Below, piece by piece: positions 9,358-19,562 of a DNA stretch of 64,000 nt (position 1 is the stretch's first letter; each line of letters opens with the position of its first letter). A model generated the notes under the pieces. It did not search any database, had not been told where the DNA came from, and saw only the letters and a list, made by a program, of their open reading frames with translations. A program made the translations under genes and the position numbers. The stretch comes from Gammaproteobacteria bacterium (GTDB taxonomy: Bacteria > Pseudomonadota > Gammaproteobacteria > S012-40): positions 62,001 through 126,000 of the forward strand of contig JAOUMY010000012.1 in NCBI GenBank assembly GCA_029881255.1, in the 5' to 3' direction.

Positions 9358-11529
9358 CTACGATTCCTGCAACAAGCATTCGTCGAGAGATTTTGGGTGT
9401 CCAATCGAATAGCCTTGTAAATAGTCTATCCCCATGGCTGTTAGTGTTTGTGCGATTTCCTCTGTTTCCACAAATTCGGCAATAGTTTTTAATCCCATGA
9501 CGTGACCTATTTGGTTAATAGCATTTACCATTTCCTTGTCGACTGGGTCTTTAGTGATATCGCGTACGAAGTGTCCATCGATCTTTACATAATCCACGGG
9601 CAAACTTTTCAGGTATCCAAAAGAAGACATACCGCTACCAAAATCATCTAATGCGAAACGACAGCCCAGCTGTTTCAGTTCGGTCATAAAATGCAGAGCG
9701 CTGGATAGATTACTAATAGCCGCTGTTTCAGTCAGCTCAAAACAAAACTTTTCAGCTTCTATACTACAGTTGCGCACATGTTGAACCAAGAACTCCAGAA
9801 ACGATTTTTGGCATATGGAATTGGCAGAGATATTGATTGTAAAAAATTCGATTTTATCCATGCGCAGTCGATTTTTATTCTTTTCCAGCCAGCTGAACAT
9901 TAATTCAATGACAGTTCTATCCAGTAATGGCATTAAATCATAACGTTCTGCAACACTGATAAAGGCACCGGGAACAACCTGTCCTTGTTGGTCATCAATG
10001 CGCATTAAAACTTCCACGGCACTCATGTTATCGTCTCGGCTACCGGCTGGAATTATACGTTGACAGTGTAGTTGAATGTTTTTGTTTTCCAACGCTTGCT
10101 TGAGTCGCGTCACCCATTGAAATTCCCTATACCGCTTGACTTGCGCCTGATCATCTACCTGATAAACGTGAATTCGGTTGCGTCCTCCTTCCTTCGCCAG
10201 GTAGCACGCTGAGTCGGCCGCTGAAAGAACTTGCGCCAGAGAGGTAGAAGTGTTGTCGATTTGAACTACACCAACACTCATTCCAATAGAGAACACTTTT
10301 TCTTCAGTGGTAAAACGAAAATCTTTTATGATATTAAATAGACGGTCAAGTTGTACAAGTGCGTCATCAAGAGTGATATCGGTGTATAACACACCAAATT
10401 CGTCGCCACCTAGACGCGCAAGCGTATCTGTTTTTCTCATAGAGCGATGTAATACACTGCTAAGTTGTTTTAGCAAGGCATCACCGGCAACGTGGCCACA
10501 GGTATCATTAACAATCTTGAACTGATCAAGATCTATATAGCTTAATACATGAGTTTGACCACTTCGATGGGTATCTCTTATCAATTTTGACAAGCGTTGC
10601 TCGAATTCCATCCGATTGTACAGACCGGTCAGATAGTCATGATGGGCGAGATATTCCATTTGCTGTACCATGGCACGCGTTGCGCTGACGTTGCGAAAAA
10701 CTACAACGGCGCCAGATATGGCTTTCTTTACCATGATGGGGTTAGAGCGATACTGAACTGGAAAACAGTTATTGTCCTTATCCCACAAAACATCGTCATC
10801 TGACCAATGTGACGAACCGTCTATCGTCGTTTGAAAAAAAAGACATTGTTCTTTCGGATAGGCTCGTTGATCTTCATAAGAGTGATGAACAAGATCGAAC
10901 ATGTTTTTTCCAAGCAATTCGTCCCGTTCATAACCTAACATTTCCGCGGCTGCACGATTTACGAAGGTGCATCTAAGTTGCGTATCAATGCCAAAAATTC
11001 CTTCGCCGGTAGAATCCATCAATAGACTGATATGTTCGTTTAGGCGTTGCAGTTCACCTTCTACCTTGCGTGTTCGCGTCAAGTCACGGTTTCCCATTAA
11101 TGTTCCTATGGGATTTCCCTCGAAGTCTTTAATAGTGCGTATCATAACTTCGAAGGGAGTACCACGCGCATTGTTAGGGTGATTGGCTTCCATCACGATA
11201 TAGGTGTCTTCATGACGCGCACGTGCCGCGCAGACTGGGCACGGAGAATCTTCGCCCTCCGGATGCATAATAGTTGTTATTTTTTTGCCAATGGCTATGT
11301 GCGGTGGCATTTTTATGAGGTTATAAAATGCACTGTTGCCGCATTGAATGCGTTCATCTAAGTCGAGAATATAGAGGGGATCTTCAAATGCATTAAGCAC
11401 ATGTATCCAATGTGCATAGGAATCCGCTTGATTGTTGTTCATAGAATTCGCGCCCCAGGCCCACGTTCGAGAAGTTTCCGCCATTTTTAACGTATGATCA
11501 AGAGGACATACATCCTCTTGATCATACAT
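9358..11529 (-). CDS. Cytoplasmic PAS-PAS-GGDEF-EAL protein
   Basis: A protein of up to 723 aa without membrane helices. Two PAS domains (about 40-160 and 165-290) precede GGDEF (RLGGDEFGVL, with an I-site RKTD five residues upstream) and EAL (signature EVL, with LDDFGSG and KTIAEFVE intact). The first PAS contains a Cys-x2-Cys pair (PCPVCAARA), so redox or metal sensing is conceivable. The start is uncertain. ATG 11529 would place a 15-bp perfect inverted repeat in the first codons, and ATG 11484 or 11442 are alternatives. None has a clear Shine-Dalgarno. It lies 15 bp after the multihaem cytochrome gene and may be cotranscribed with it. Confidence 0.93.
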   Translation of the reverse strand: MYDQEDVCPLDHTLKMAETSRTWAWGANSMNNNQADSYAHWIHVLNAFEDPLYILDLDERIQCGNSAFYNLIKMPPHIAIGKKITTIMHPEGEDSPCPVCAARARHEDTYIVMEANHPNNARGTPFEVMIRTIKDFEGNPIGTLMGNRDLTRTRKVEGELQRLNEHISLLMDSTGEGIFGIDTQLRCTFVNRAAAEMLGYERDELLGKNMFDLVHHSYEDQRAYPKEQCLFFQTTIDGSSHWSDDDVLWDKDNNCFPVQYRSNPIMVKKAISGAVVVFRNVSATRAMVQQMEYLAHHDYLTGLYNRMEFEQRLSKLIRDTHRSGQTHVLSYIDLDQFKIVNDTCGHVAGDALLKQLSSVLHRSMRKTDTLARLGGDEFGVLYTDITLDDALVQLDRLFNIIKDFRFTTEEKVFSIGMSVGVVQIDNTSTSLAQVLSAADSACYLAKEGGRNRIHVYQVDDQAQVKRYREFQWVTRLKQALENKNIQLHCQRIIPAGSRDDNMSAVEVLMRIDDQQGQVVPGAFISVAERYDLMPLLDRTVIELMFSWLEKNKNRLRMDKIEFFTINISANSICQKSFLEFLVQHVRNCSIEAEKFCFELTETAAISNLSSALHFMTELKQLGCRFALDDFGSGMSSFGYLKSLPVDYVKIDGHFVRDITKDPVDKEMVNAINQIGHVMGLKTIAEFVETEEIAQTLTAMGIDYLQGYSIGHPKSLDECLLQES
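11492..11527. repeat. 15-bp perfect inverted repeat at the cytochrome / GGDEF-EAL junction
   Basis: GTATGATCAAGAGGA and its exact reverse complement are separated by 6 bp. On the plus strand a T-rich stretch (ATAATTTTTATT) follows, which is terminator-like, but no plus-strand gene reads into it. On the minus strand the hairpin sits just after the cytochrome stop and overlaps the possible start of the GGDEF-EAL gene. It could be a transcript-end structure or a translational control element. Confidence 0.6.
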
Positions 11530-11544
11530 AATTTTTATTAGTAC

Positions 11545-14500
11545 TTAGCGCTTTTTGAATTGTGTCTGCGCGTAATCAAGAACGTTAACACCGTGAATCG
11601 TTGAGTGATTCTTACTTGGATCAAGAAAGGCCGGCATTGGAGCATTTGGTTGACCAAACCGTACTTTATGCAGGAATTCCCATGGGTTTTCTGCTGCGAG
11701 TGAAAAGATGTCCACCCCATAAGTAGCAGTGCCTATGATACCCATACCATCGTCACCGTGACACGAGGCGCAGTTTATTGCTGAATCGATGGAGCCGAAA
11801 TATAAACCTTCGCCAGTTGGCAGATCACGATAAGCGCCTTTAACCGTTTTAAAGACCTGGGAGATATAGGTATTAGTATCGACCATACCTTCTAACAAAA
11901 ACTTAACCAAATCCCAGATGTCTCGATCAGACAACGATGTATGCAGCAGCGTATTCTTTGCGCTAAAAGCATGTAGATCGCTATTTGCGCCTTCCTTTAT
12001 CCAGAGGAACAAGAAATCTTGAAGCGCCTGAGTTGTGAGCTGTGACTTCTGCAAATTGATTTGGTATAGCAAATTGTCAGGACCAGTTGCAGACGGAGTT
12101 CCACCAGCGAATCCAATGCCTTGATAGTCCCACGAATGACAGGATATACAACGCCAGGAATCTGAGGCCTTTTTGAAGGCTGGCAGGTCAGCTACACCAG
12201 GGTTCCGACGATCCCACAACGGATTGGTGACAGATGGTGGTGTGGATTCTCCGCCAGACGCTGCTTTTTCTTCCCACCATTTGTCGAAGAGTCTTCCGCC
12301 GCGTACCAAACTAGCGGTTTCATAACTTCCGGTTCCGGTTTCAGATCCGCCACTCATTGTCTGTACGAATGCCATAACATCTACAGCGTCCTTTGGTGAC
12401 AATCCTTCGAATCCGCCGGCCGTAGGAATCATCAAGCTACCAGGATGTCCGAAACGTACCTTGTGTAAAAATTCCGGTTCGTTGTTTCTTGCGATTTCGT
12501 CTATCGGTGCCGCTTGTAGTTTGCCGTCTGCGCCGTGGCAGGTTATGCAATTGCCCGGTGATGGTTCTTCATAAACAAGTCTGCCATTTTCAGCATTGGC
12601 GAACGGACGTTCGTTCTCAAATGTTCTTACTCCGCTGCCATCTAGCGCGGTAATAAATTCGACTAACTGCTGAATGCTTCCGTCATCAAGATACGCACCA
12701 AAGGCGTGTTCAGGCCAACTGGCGTCACCATTTTTAATAAAGTTAAACATTGTTGTTGGATCGAGAACACTGCCGAGTACGCCTTTTATATTGGTTTGAT
12801 ATTCACCTGTCGCATATGCACCATTTTTACCCAGGTAATCCCAGCCATGACATGATTTACAACGCCAGGTTGTTTCTCCGGTTTTAACGGTATTGCCGCT
12901 GGCTTCCCAAATCGGATGCGTCGTGTTTGGTACCCCTACAGCATCGGCTTCAACTATCCAATTGTCGTATAGACGGCCTGCTTTAGGCATAGATGAAACA
13001 AAGTTTTCCTGTACATAGGCAAGTATGTCGATAGCTGCCTTCGATTCTCGCAAGGTTGGGTCTTGAATGTTGTCGACTAAACCCGGCATGCTATTACCAG
13101 ACTCATTTTTTGCACCAAAGCGCGTTTTGTGCACAAACTCCCATGGGTTATCAGCCGCTACTTCACCCAGAAATTCATTGTTTCCGAAGTCAATCTGTTT
13201 TCCATCCAATCCGTGACACAAAGAACATTTTGCATTGCCGTGGTACAGCGCATTTCCCTCTTCAGGATTTGAACGATCTTTAAGTACCGTCTTTTTGGCG
13301 TCATCAATAAATTGATAGTGACCGGCGCCTTGAGATGCCTCTTCACGCATCGTCATGATAAACAAGGTCAAATCATAGTACTCAGCTTCATCAAATAGCT
13401 GATTGAAGGCATGATCAACATTGGTTGAAATATAGTTATAGACTTCTCCCGCATTTGAGAAGAGTGTAGGGGTATTAGTCGTACCGATTACACCTTTAAT
13501 GTCAGAGAAATTGAGACCATCTTTGTAGGCGCCGTCTTTGCCGCGATAATCCCAACCATGACACTGTTTACAACGCCAAGTGCGTGAGCCAGTGACCTTA
13601 GTATTCGTCTCTGTGGGCCAAAGTGGATGCGTGCCTTCTGGTGCTGCAGTGGTTTTTACAGAAGCATCCCACCATTTATCGTAGAGCAAACCACCATTGG
13701 ACAGACTTGCTGCTTGTAGTTTTACTTCGCTGAAATTTCCCGTTTGTGGTTCTTCTGACGCGCCATTTTTTAAGTACGCCAAGATATCTCGTGCGTCGAG
13801 TATGTCGACTCCGCCGGGCATGGGGCCGCCAGGCTGGCCAAAGCGAACCTTGTGCAGAAAAAACTCTGGATCTTCTTCAGCTTTGCTAATGATACGCTGG
13901 CGCATATCAGGGGTGCTATGGCAATCGGCGTCAATACATGAGCGCTGTGTTGTTGGATTGGGCATCAGGAACTTGGTTTGGCCTTGTTGAGAGTTACCTC
14001 CAGCCAATGGGCTGCCCATTGTTTTAAATCCAACGTCTATAACGAAACGCGTTAAGTCGTGAAGATCTTTGTTATTCAGTTCTTTAAATTCATGTGGAGT
14101 GTTGTCGTAGTGTAGAGCCTCACCAGATTTAATGAAGTTGAAAACTTCCTCCGCTTCGCGCGGCATACCAGATTCGGGGTCAGTGGCGAGCTGCAATAAG
14201 CCGGGGAAGCCTGTGTATGACTCTGGGTCGTTGAATTGAGATGCGGCACCTTCAAATCCTTTGTAATCCCATCCGTGGCAGGTCACACAACGAAATGAAG
14301 ATTTGTCTATTTGTTGTACTTCTTCAGAAGTGCGTTTTTCCCAAAGTTCAAAGACTTCTTCTTTGGGCGGGGCTTCGCCTTTTTCTTTCCACCAATTGTC
14401 ATAGAGGCGTGCTCCGCGTTCCTGGTCTGCATCCTCAAATTTGGTTTGACTGAATTTGCCGCTACCACGACCGCCACCACCACTAGTTGGCGGTTCGGCG

Positions 14501-14580
14501 CAAGCACCTATTACGAGTGCAAGCAGGCCGACGAACGTCAAGCGTGCAACAGAATGAAAGACAACCTCTAACAAATACAT
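11545..14580 (-). CDS. Large modular multihaem cytochrome c lipoprotein (about 8 haems)
   Basis: A 1011-aa exported cytochrome. The N-terminus has a hydrophobic segment and lipobox IGAC (lipidated Cys27), so it is probably membrane-anchored, with Gly-rich spacing after the Cys. Seven CxxCH sites are visible (residues 98, 337, 452, 574, 678, 811, 937) plus one CX4CH (Cys215-His221). They fall into four tandem modules of about 210-245 aa. Each module opens with a RLYDNWW-like block, has WRCKxCHGWDYxG at its first haem and CxxCHGxDGK at its second, and closes with a HKVRFGxPGxxMPG block. Met or His from the repeated blocks may be axial ligands. The substrate is unknown; electron transfer at the periplasmic or outer face is inferred. 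GGGGAG precedes the ATG by 10 bp. Confidence 0.88.
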   Translation of the reverse strand: MYLLEVVFHSVARLTFVGLLALVIGACAEPPTSGGGGRGSGKFSQTKFEDADQERGARLYDNWWKEKGEAPPKEEVFELWEKRTSEEVQQIDKSSFRCVTCHGWDYKGFEGAASQFNDPESYTGFPGLLQLATDPESGMPREAEEVFNFIKSGEALHYDNTPHEFKELNNKDLHDLTRFVIDVGFKTMGSPLAGGNSQQGQTKFLMPNPTTQRSCIDADCHSTPDMRQRIISKAEEDPEFFLHKVRFGQPGGPMPGGVDILDARDILAYLKNGASEEPQTGNFSEVKLQAASLSNGGLLYDKWWDASVKTTAAPEGTHPLWPTETNTKVTGSRTWRCKQCHGWDYRGKDGAYKDGLNFSDIKGVIGTTNTPTLFSNAGEVYNYISTNVDHAFNQLFDEAEYYDLTLFIMTMREEASQGAGHYQFIDDAKKTVLKDRSNPEEGNALYHGNAKCSLCHGLDGKQIDFGNNEFLGEVAADNPWEFVHKTRFGAKNESGNSMPGLVDNIQDPTLRESKAAIDILAYVQENFVSSMPKAGRLYDNWIVEADAVGVPNTTHPIWEASGNTVKTGETTWRCKSCHGWDYLGKNGAYATGEYQTNIKGVLGSVLDPTTMFNFIKNGDASWPEHAFGAYLDDGSIQQLVEFITALDGSGVRTFENERPFANAENGRLVYEEPSPGNCITCHGADGKLQAAPIDEIARNNEPEFLHKVRFGHPGSLMIPTAGGFEGLSPKDAVDVMAFVQTMSGGSETGTGSYETASLVRGGRLFDKWWEEKAASGGESTPPSVTNPLWDRRNPGVADLPAFKKASDSWRCISCHSWDYQGIGFAGGTPSATGPDNLLYQINLQKSQLTTQALQDFLFLWIKEGANSDLHAFSAKNTLLHTSLSDRDIWDLVKFLLEGMVDTNTYISQVFKTVKGAYRDLPTGEGLYFGSIDSAINCASCHGDDGMGIIGTATYGVDIFSLAAENPWEFLHKVRFGQPNAPMPAFLDPSKNHSTIHGVNVLDYAQTQFKKR

Positions 14581-14823
14581 CTACCAAACTCCCCACGAGT
14601 TATATTCCAGCATCAAAAACAAGTGATACAGAATTCTGCTGGATAGTCTATTTGTAAGACCTTAAACACGAATTAAACTATTGATTTTGCATTTAAAAGC
14701 GTGAAATGGAGGGGGATTTTAGCGATCTTTGCTGAAAAACATATTATGGTGGTAGGTGTGCCAGAATGGGCACAGAAACCGAGAGTGGATTTTTCCTGGT
14801 TACATATTGAATTAACAAGACTT

Positions 14824-14853
14824 TTGCTTTAGAATTCGCGTAATTTTTAGAAT
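14824..14853 (+). promoter_or_regulatory. Candidate sigma-70 promoter for the rimP-nusA-infB operon
   Basis: TTGCTT at 14824-14829 and TAGAAT at 14848-14853 are separated by 18 bp. Transcription would start near 14860 and give a leader of about 120 nt that carries the hairpins and the terminator ahead of rimP. Prediction by eye only. Confidence 0.4.
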
Positions 14854-14937
14854 CGCTAGCTTGGTGAGGCAAGGTTCTTTGTAGTTTGCCTTTGGATATC
14901 AAAAGCTTAGCGGTCTTTGATATAAGAGTTTTTAGAG

Positions 14938-14958
14938 TGGGCCGCTGGCCCATTTTTT
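14938..14958 (+). terminator. Leader terminator / attenuator upstream of rimP
   Basis: The stem TGGGCC / GGCCCA closes a GCT loop and is followed by TTTTTTATTTTT, a textbook intrinsic terminator 20 bp before the rimP start. In E. coli the operon containing nusA is autoregulated by NusA through leader termination. A similar attenuator here is an inference from position. Confidence 0.78.
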
Positions 14959-14978
14959 ATTTTTCAGGTTCAGAATAA

Positions 14979-15434
14979 TTGGCGCGTAGCATAGCACTGG
15001 AGAATTTACTGGCACCAACAATCGATGGCATGGGCTATGAGTTGTTGGGTGTTGAGCACGTGTCGCAGGGTCGGCATTCCGTGCTACGGCTATTCATCGA
15101 CAAAATCGATGGCATAAACATCGAGGATTGCGAACGGGTGAGCCGTCAGGTCAGCGGTGTGCTTGACGTAGAGGATCCAATTCGTGGTGAGTACAGCCTG
15201 GAAGTGTCTTCGCCAGGCTTGGATAGGCCCTTGTTCAAAATGGCGCATTTTGAACGCTTTGTGGGTGAAAAGTGCGCCGTACGCTTAAAACAAGCAAAGG
15301 ATGGCAGAAGAAAATTGTCTGGCGTGATCAGGAGTACCAGCGGGGATGGTGTCGTCATTGAGCTGGAAGAAAATAATTGCATTACTCTGTCGCTCGACGA
15401 AATTGAAAAAGCGAATTTAGTTCCACAATTTTAG
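14979..15434 (+). CDS. rimP: Ribosome maturation factor RimP
   Basis: A 151-aa protein needed for 30S subunit maturation. It carries the diagnostic SRQVSGVLDVEDPI and EVSSPGLDRPLF blocks and the C-terminal SH3-like domain. The start is TTG 14979 with only a weak upstream CAGG, unusual but consistent with the alignment of the family N-terminus (LENLLAPTIDGMGYELLGVE). It is the first gene of the rimP-nusA-infB-rbfA-truB-rpsO-pnp cluster. Confidence 0.95.
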   Translation: MARSIALENLLAPTIDGMGYELLGVEHVSQGRHSVLRLFIDKIDGINIEDCERVSRQVSGVLDVEDPIRGEYSLEVSSPGLDRPLFKMAHFERFVGEKCAVRLKQAKDGRRKLSGVIRSTSGDGVVIELEENNCITLSLDEIEKANLVPQF

Positions 15435-15459
15435 TTTTTTGGCCGTGGAGGCTGTGTAG

Positions 15460-16956
15460 ATGAGCAAGGAAATTTTATTAGTCGTAGATGCCGTATCCCA
15501 TGAAAAAGGCGTGGAAAAAGAGATAATTTTCCAGGCTATTGAAAGCGCATTAGCGACAGCAACGCGTAAACGTCATGGGGAAGACATCGATTGCCGGGTC
15601 GAGATCGATCGGGTAAGTGGTGACTATGAAACCTATAGACGTTGGCTGGTTGTGGACGATGAAGACCCAAGTTTTGAATCACCCTTGCGACAAAAACTAT
15701 TAGCGGCTGCTCAGAATATAGATCCGTCGCTTCAACCCGGCGATTATATTGAAGAAAAAATTGAGTCTGTTGAATTTGGTCGTATAGCGGCTCAGACAGC
15801 CAAGCAGGTAATTGTCCAAAAGGTTCGTGAAGCGGAGCGTGCCCAGATTGTTGATGCCTTTCGTGATAAAGAAGGACATCTCGTTAGCGGTATCGTCAAA
15901 CGCGTTGAAAAAGGTAATATTTACGTGGACTTGGGCAATAATGCCGAGGCCGTCATCCTACGTGAACACATGATTCCCCGTGAGAGTATGCGTCCGGGTG
16001 ATCGAATTCGTGGGTATCTGCAGGAAGTTCGTCCAGATGCCAGGGGGCCACAGCTGTTCATCTCCCGTGTCGCTCCAGAATTAATCATTGAATTGTTCAA
16101 ACTTGAAGTGCCTGAGATCGGCGAAGGTTTGATAGATGTAATCAGCGCAGCCCGTGATGCAGGTCAACGTGCAAAGATAGCGGTTCGTGCAAATGATCCA
16201 CGCATCGATCCAGTTGGCGCTTGCGTCGGTATGCGTGGTTCACGTGTTCAGGCCGTGTCAAACGAGCTGGCTGGTGAGCGAGTTGATATAGTGATTTACG
16301 ACGAAAATCCTGCACAATTTGTTGTCAACGCTATGGCGCCGGCAGAGGTAGTATCGATAGTCGTTGATGAAGATGCAGGTAGTATGGACGTTGCGGTAGA
16401 AGAGGAACAATTGTCCCAGGCAATTGGCCGTAGCGGGCAAAACGTACGTCTGGCGAGCGAGTTGACCGGTTGGGAATTAAACGTCATGACCGTGGCGGAT
16501 GCCGAAGAAAAAAGTGCCAAAGAGACTAATGATATACGTGATCTGTTCATATCTCAGCTTGATGTCGATGAGGATATTGCCACCATACTGGTTGAAGAAG
16601 GTTATACCAGTATCGAGGAAGTAGCCTATGTTCCCGTTCAGGAAATGCTTGAGATTGAAGATTTTGACGAGGACATCGTTGAAGAGCTGCGCCAACGTGC
16701 GCGTGATGTGATCATTGCAAAGGCCATTGTGCAGGAAGATCAGTCTGGTGAAGGTCCTGCACAAGACCTGTTAGACATGGAAGGCATTACAACAGAATTT
16801 GCCAATAAACTGGCGAGCGCGGGTGTGTGCACAATGGATGATCTCGCGGAGCAATCCGTAGATGAAGTCGTGGAAATTTTAGGTATAGAAGAGAAGCTTG
16901 CTGGTGATCTTATCATGAAGGCGCGTGAGCCTTGGTTTGCGGACCAGGCTGAATAG
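15460..16956 (+). CDS. nusA: Transcription termination/antitermination factor NusA
   Basis: A 498-aa RNA-polymerase-binding factor controlling pausing, termination and antitermination. Domain order is the N-terminal RNAP-binding domain (1-130), S1 (about 135-200; [16 protein letters not shown]), KH1 and KH2 ([30 protein letters not shown]) and two acidic C-terminal repeats typical of gammaproteobacterial NusA (about 365-430 and 440-495). It follows rimP by 25 bp. It probably acts back on the operon leader. Confidence 0.97.
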   Translation: MSKEILLVVDAVSHEKGVEKEIIFQAIESALATATRKRHGEDIDCRVEIDRVSGDYETYRRWLVVDDEDPSFESPLRQKLLAAAQNIDPSLQPGDYIEEKIESVEFGRIAAQTAKQVIVQKVREAERAQIVDAFRDKEGHLVSGIVKRVEKGNIYVDLGNNAEAVILREHMIPRESMRPGDRIRGYLQEVRPDARGPQLFISRVAPELIIELFKLEVPEIGEGLIDVISAARDAGQRAKIAVRANDPRIDPVGACVGMRGSRVQAVSNELAGERVDIVIYDENPAQFVVNAMAPAEVVSIVVDEDAGSMDVAVEEEQLSQAIGRSGQNVRLASELTGWELNVMTVADAEEKSAKETNDIRDLFISQLDVDEDIATILVEEGYTSIEEVAYVPVQEMLEIEDFDEDIVEELRQRARDVIIAKAIVQEDQSGEGPAQDLLDMEGITTEFANKLASAGVCTMDDLAEQSVDEVVEILGIEEKLAGDLIMKAREPWFADQAE

Positions 16957-16991
16957 TTGTCCTCGAGAATTAAAGGCGGGAGCTAGAGTTG

Positions 16992-19562
16992 ATGTCGGAA
17001 GTTACAGTAAAACAGTTCGCGGAAACAGTGGGCATTCCTGTTGACCGTCTGCTTGCGCAACTGGGTGAGGCAGGTTTGTCTGAGAAAAGCGCGGACGAAT
17101 CGATCACTGAAAATGAAAAAATGCAACTGCTGGCGTATCTCCAAAAACGCCAGGGCGTCGATGAAAGGAAAGGCGACAGCCCTAAAAAGATTACTCTGAA
17201 ACGTAAGACAGTCAGTGAGCTTAAGCAGCCAACTAGCGGCGGACGTGGCCCCGGTGGTCGAGGTAGTAGCGCCGGTTCGAGCCGCACGATAAGCGTGGAA
17301 GTACGAAAGAAGCGTACTTACATCAAACGTAGTGAAGTTCAACCGACTGTTGAAAACGATATCTTAGAAAAAGCGAAGGAGATTCAAAAACGCCAGGCCG
17401 AGCAACTTGAACTCGAAGATCGCCAGCGGAAAGAAGAGGAGCTACGACGGGAGGAATCCAACCGTGTAGAAGAAACTCCACAAGCGGCTGCCGTTGAGGC
17501 ACCTGCGGTCGTTGAACCAGTAATTGAGCCCGTCGTGGCAGTCGCAGCCGCAGCCGCAGCCGTTGAGACAGATAAAGAGAAAAAAACCGCAAAGGATAAG
17601 AAACACAAAAAGGCTTCGCCAAAAGACGACTCGAGAGAAGAGCGTGCTGGCAAAGGGAAAAAACGTCGTGCGCGTTCACGTGACGATGATTTTTTTGTCG
17701 GCGATGGTGATGATTCTGACTTTGGTGGTGCGGCGAGAGGCAGACGACGCAAAGGTAAGGCCAAGGAAAAGACCAATGTCCATGCATTCGAAAAACCTAC
17801 AGGCCCAGTTGTAAAGGAAATTCCCGTTCCTGAGTCGATTACTGTTGCAGACTTAGCCCAAAAGATGTCGGTTAAGGCAACTGAAGTTATCAAGATCATG
17901 ATGAGGTCATTTAATGTCATGGCCACGATAAATCAAATTATCGATCAGGATACTGCGATACTGGTGGTTGAAGAAATGGGACACAAGCCGGTAGCCCATG
18001 TTGAGTATTCTGTAGAAGACAATCTTGTATTTGACGAGGCGCAAGGCGAACTCGTATCGCGTCCACCTGTTATTACCGTTATGGGTCATGTCGACCATGG
18101 TAAGACCTCATTGCTCGACTATATTCGTCGTACCAAAGTAGCTTCTGGGGAAGCTGGCGGTATCACACAGCATATTGGTGCATACCACGTAGACACGGAA
18201 AAGGGCACGATTACCTTTCTTGACACACCTGGACACTCGGCGTTTACCGCTATGCGTGCCCGCGGTGCTCAGGTGACGGATATCGTAATTCTGGTAGTTG
18301 CCGCAGACGATGGTGTTATGCCGCAAACTAAGGAGGCTGTCCAGCATGCGAAAGCTGCGGGTGTACCCCTGGTTGTTGCGGTTAATAAGATAGATAAACC
18401 TGATGCCGATCCGGACCGTGTCCGTAGTGAGTTGGCTCAGGAAGATGTTATTCCGGAAGACTGGGGCGGAGATACACAATTCGTGCATGTTTCAGCCAAG
18501 ACAGGAGAGGGTGTCGATACGTTGTTGGATTCCGTCTTGTTGCAGGCTGAAGTGCTGGAACTGAAGGCGGTGGCCGATGGTCGAGCCAAAGGTGTGGTTG
18601 TAGAATCACGCCTGGATAAGGGACGTGGTCCTGTAGCAACCATACTGGTGCAGCGTGGAACTTTGCGTCGGGGTGACATCGTGGTTGCTGGCCACGAGTT
18701 CGGACGCGTACGTGCGATGCTGAACGAAGCCGGAGAGCAGATAGAAAAGGCGGGTCCATCCATGCCTGTCGAAATTCTTGGTTTGTCGGCTGCGCCAACT
18801 GCCGGTGAAGAGGTCGGGGTGGTAGATGATGAGCGCAAGGCTCGTGAAATCGCTAATTTCAGACAGGGCAAATACCGTGAAATCAAGCTGGCCAAGCAGC
18901 AGGCAACTAAACTTGAAAACCTTTTCTCGCAAATGGCGGAAGGTGAAGTCGCAACAGTCAATATTCTGTTGAAGACGGATGTACAGGGTTCTCTTGAGGC
19001 GCTAAGTGACGCCTTGACCAAGCTGTCTACCAGCGAAGTCCGAGTGAAAATTATTGCTTCGGGTGTGGGCGGAATTAATGAGTCTGATGCGAACCTTGCA
19101 CACGCTTCTCGTGGCATTATCATCGGCTTCAATGTTCGCGCAGATTCCGCTGCACGTCGCATTATCGAAGACGAAGGCCTTGATCTTCATTACTACAGCG
19201 TAATCTATGATGCCATCGAAGAAGTCAAACAGGCCATGACAGGCATGTTGGCGCCGGAATTCAAAGAGGAAATCATCGGTTTGGCGGAAGTTCGCGATGT
19301 GTTCCGATCTCCCAAGTTTGGCGCAATCGCGGGTTGTATGGTTGTCGACGGTACAGTGAAACGCAGCAATCCTATTCGTGTCCTGCGTGAAAATGTTGTT
19401 ATCTACGAAGGTGAGCTGGAATCTCTGCGTCGCTTCAAAGACGATACTGCTGAAGTTAAATCCGGTTACGAGTGCGGAATCGGTGTTAAAAATTACAACG
19501 ACGTCAAGGTCGGAGACCAGATTGAGGTGTATGAACGTACACAGGTGGCGCGACAACTGTAA
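16992..19562 (+). CDS. infB: Translation initiation factor IF-2
   Basis: An 856-aa GTPase that brings initiator tRNA to the 30S subunit. The N-terminal IF2 domain ([18 protein letters not shown]) is followed by a long charged, Ala/Lys/Arg-rich linker, then the second IF2N domain and the G domain ([35 protein letters not shown]) and domains II-IV. I start at ATG 16992 (MSEVTV) rather than the adjacent TTG 16989. GGGAG at about 16977-16981 is well placed. The linker has a run of Ala codons near 17540-17560. Confidence 0.97.
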   Translation: MSEVTVKQFAETVGIPVDRLLAQLGEAGLSEKSADESITENEKMQLLAYLQKRQGVDERKGDSPKKITLKRKTVSELKQPTSGGRGPGGRGSSAGSSRTISVEVRKKRTYIKRSEVQPTVENDILEKAKEIQKRQAEQLELEDRQRKEEELRREESNRVEETPQAAAVEAPAVVEPVIEPVVAVAAAAAAVETDKEKKTAKDKKHKKASPKDDSREERAGKGKKRRARSRDDDFFVGDGDDSDFGGAARGRRRKGKAKEKTNVHAFEKPTGPVVKEIPVPESITVADLAQKMSVKATEVIKIMMRSFNVMATINQIIDQDTAILVVEEMGHKPVAHVEYSVEDNLVFDEAQGELVSRPPVITVMGHVDHGKTSLLDYIRRTKVASGEAGGITQHIGAYHVDTEKGTITFLDTPGHSAFTAMRARGAQVTDIVILVVAADDGVMPQTKEAVQHAKAAGVPLVVAVNKIDKPDADPDRVRSELAQEDVIPEDWGGDTQFVHVSAKTGEGVDTLLDSVLLQAEVLELKAVADGRAKGVVVESRLDKGRGPVATILVQRGTLRRGDIVVAGHEFGRVRAMLNEAGEQIEKAGPSMPVEILGLSAAPTAGEEVGVVDDERKAREIANFRQGKYREIKLAKQQATKLENLFSQMAEGEVATVNILLKTDVQGSLEALSDALTKLSTSEVRVKIIASGVGGINESDANLAHASRGIIIGFNVRADSAARRIIEDEGLDLHYYSVIYDAIEEVKQAMTGMLAPEFKEEIIGLAEVRDVFRSPKFGAIAGCMVVDGTVKRSNPIRVLRENVVIYEGELESLRRFKDDTAEVKSGYECGIGVKNYNDVKVGDQIEVYERTQVARQL

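Larger units (their letters stand above)
14581..14978. other. Intergenic region between the cytochrome gene and rimP, with a structured leader
   Basis: This 398-bp divergent region holds no protein gene and no tRNA cloverleaf that I can find, although E. coli has metY here. The rimP-proximal half contains a candidate promoter and a series of inverted repeats: AGGCAA/TTGCCT near 14871-14892, ATATCAAA/TTTGATAT near 14896-14923, and a terminator at 14938-14958. The cytochrome-proximal half (14581-14740) is AT-rich with no clear site. Confidence 0.6.

Noticed and set aside
14581-14978. tRNA gene in the rimP leader, as in E. coli metY
   Set aside because: No stretch gives a CCA-ending acceptor stem with a GTTC-type T arm; only simple hairpins are seen.
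17323-17926. Long open frames antisense to the infB linker
   Set aside because: They arise from the low-complexity Ala/Lys/Arg/Glu coding of IF-2 and have no start signals.
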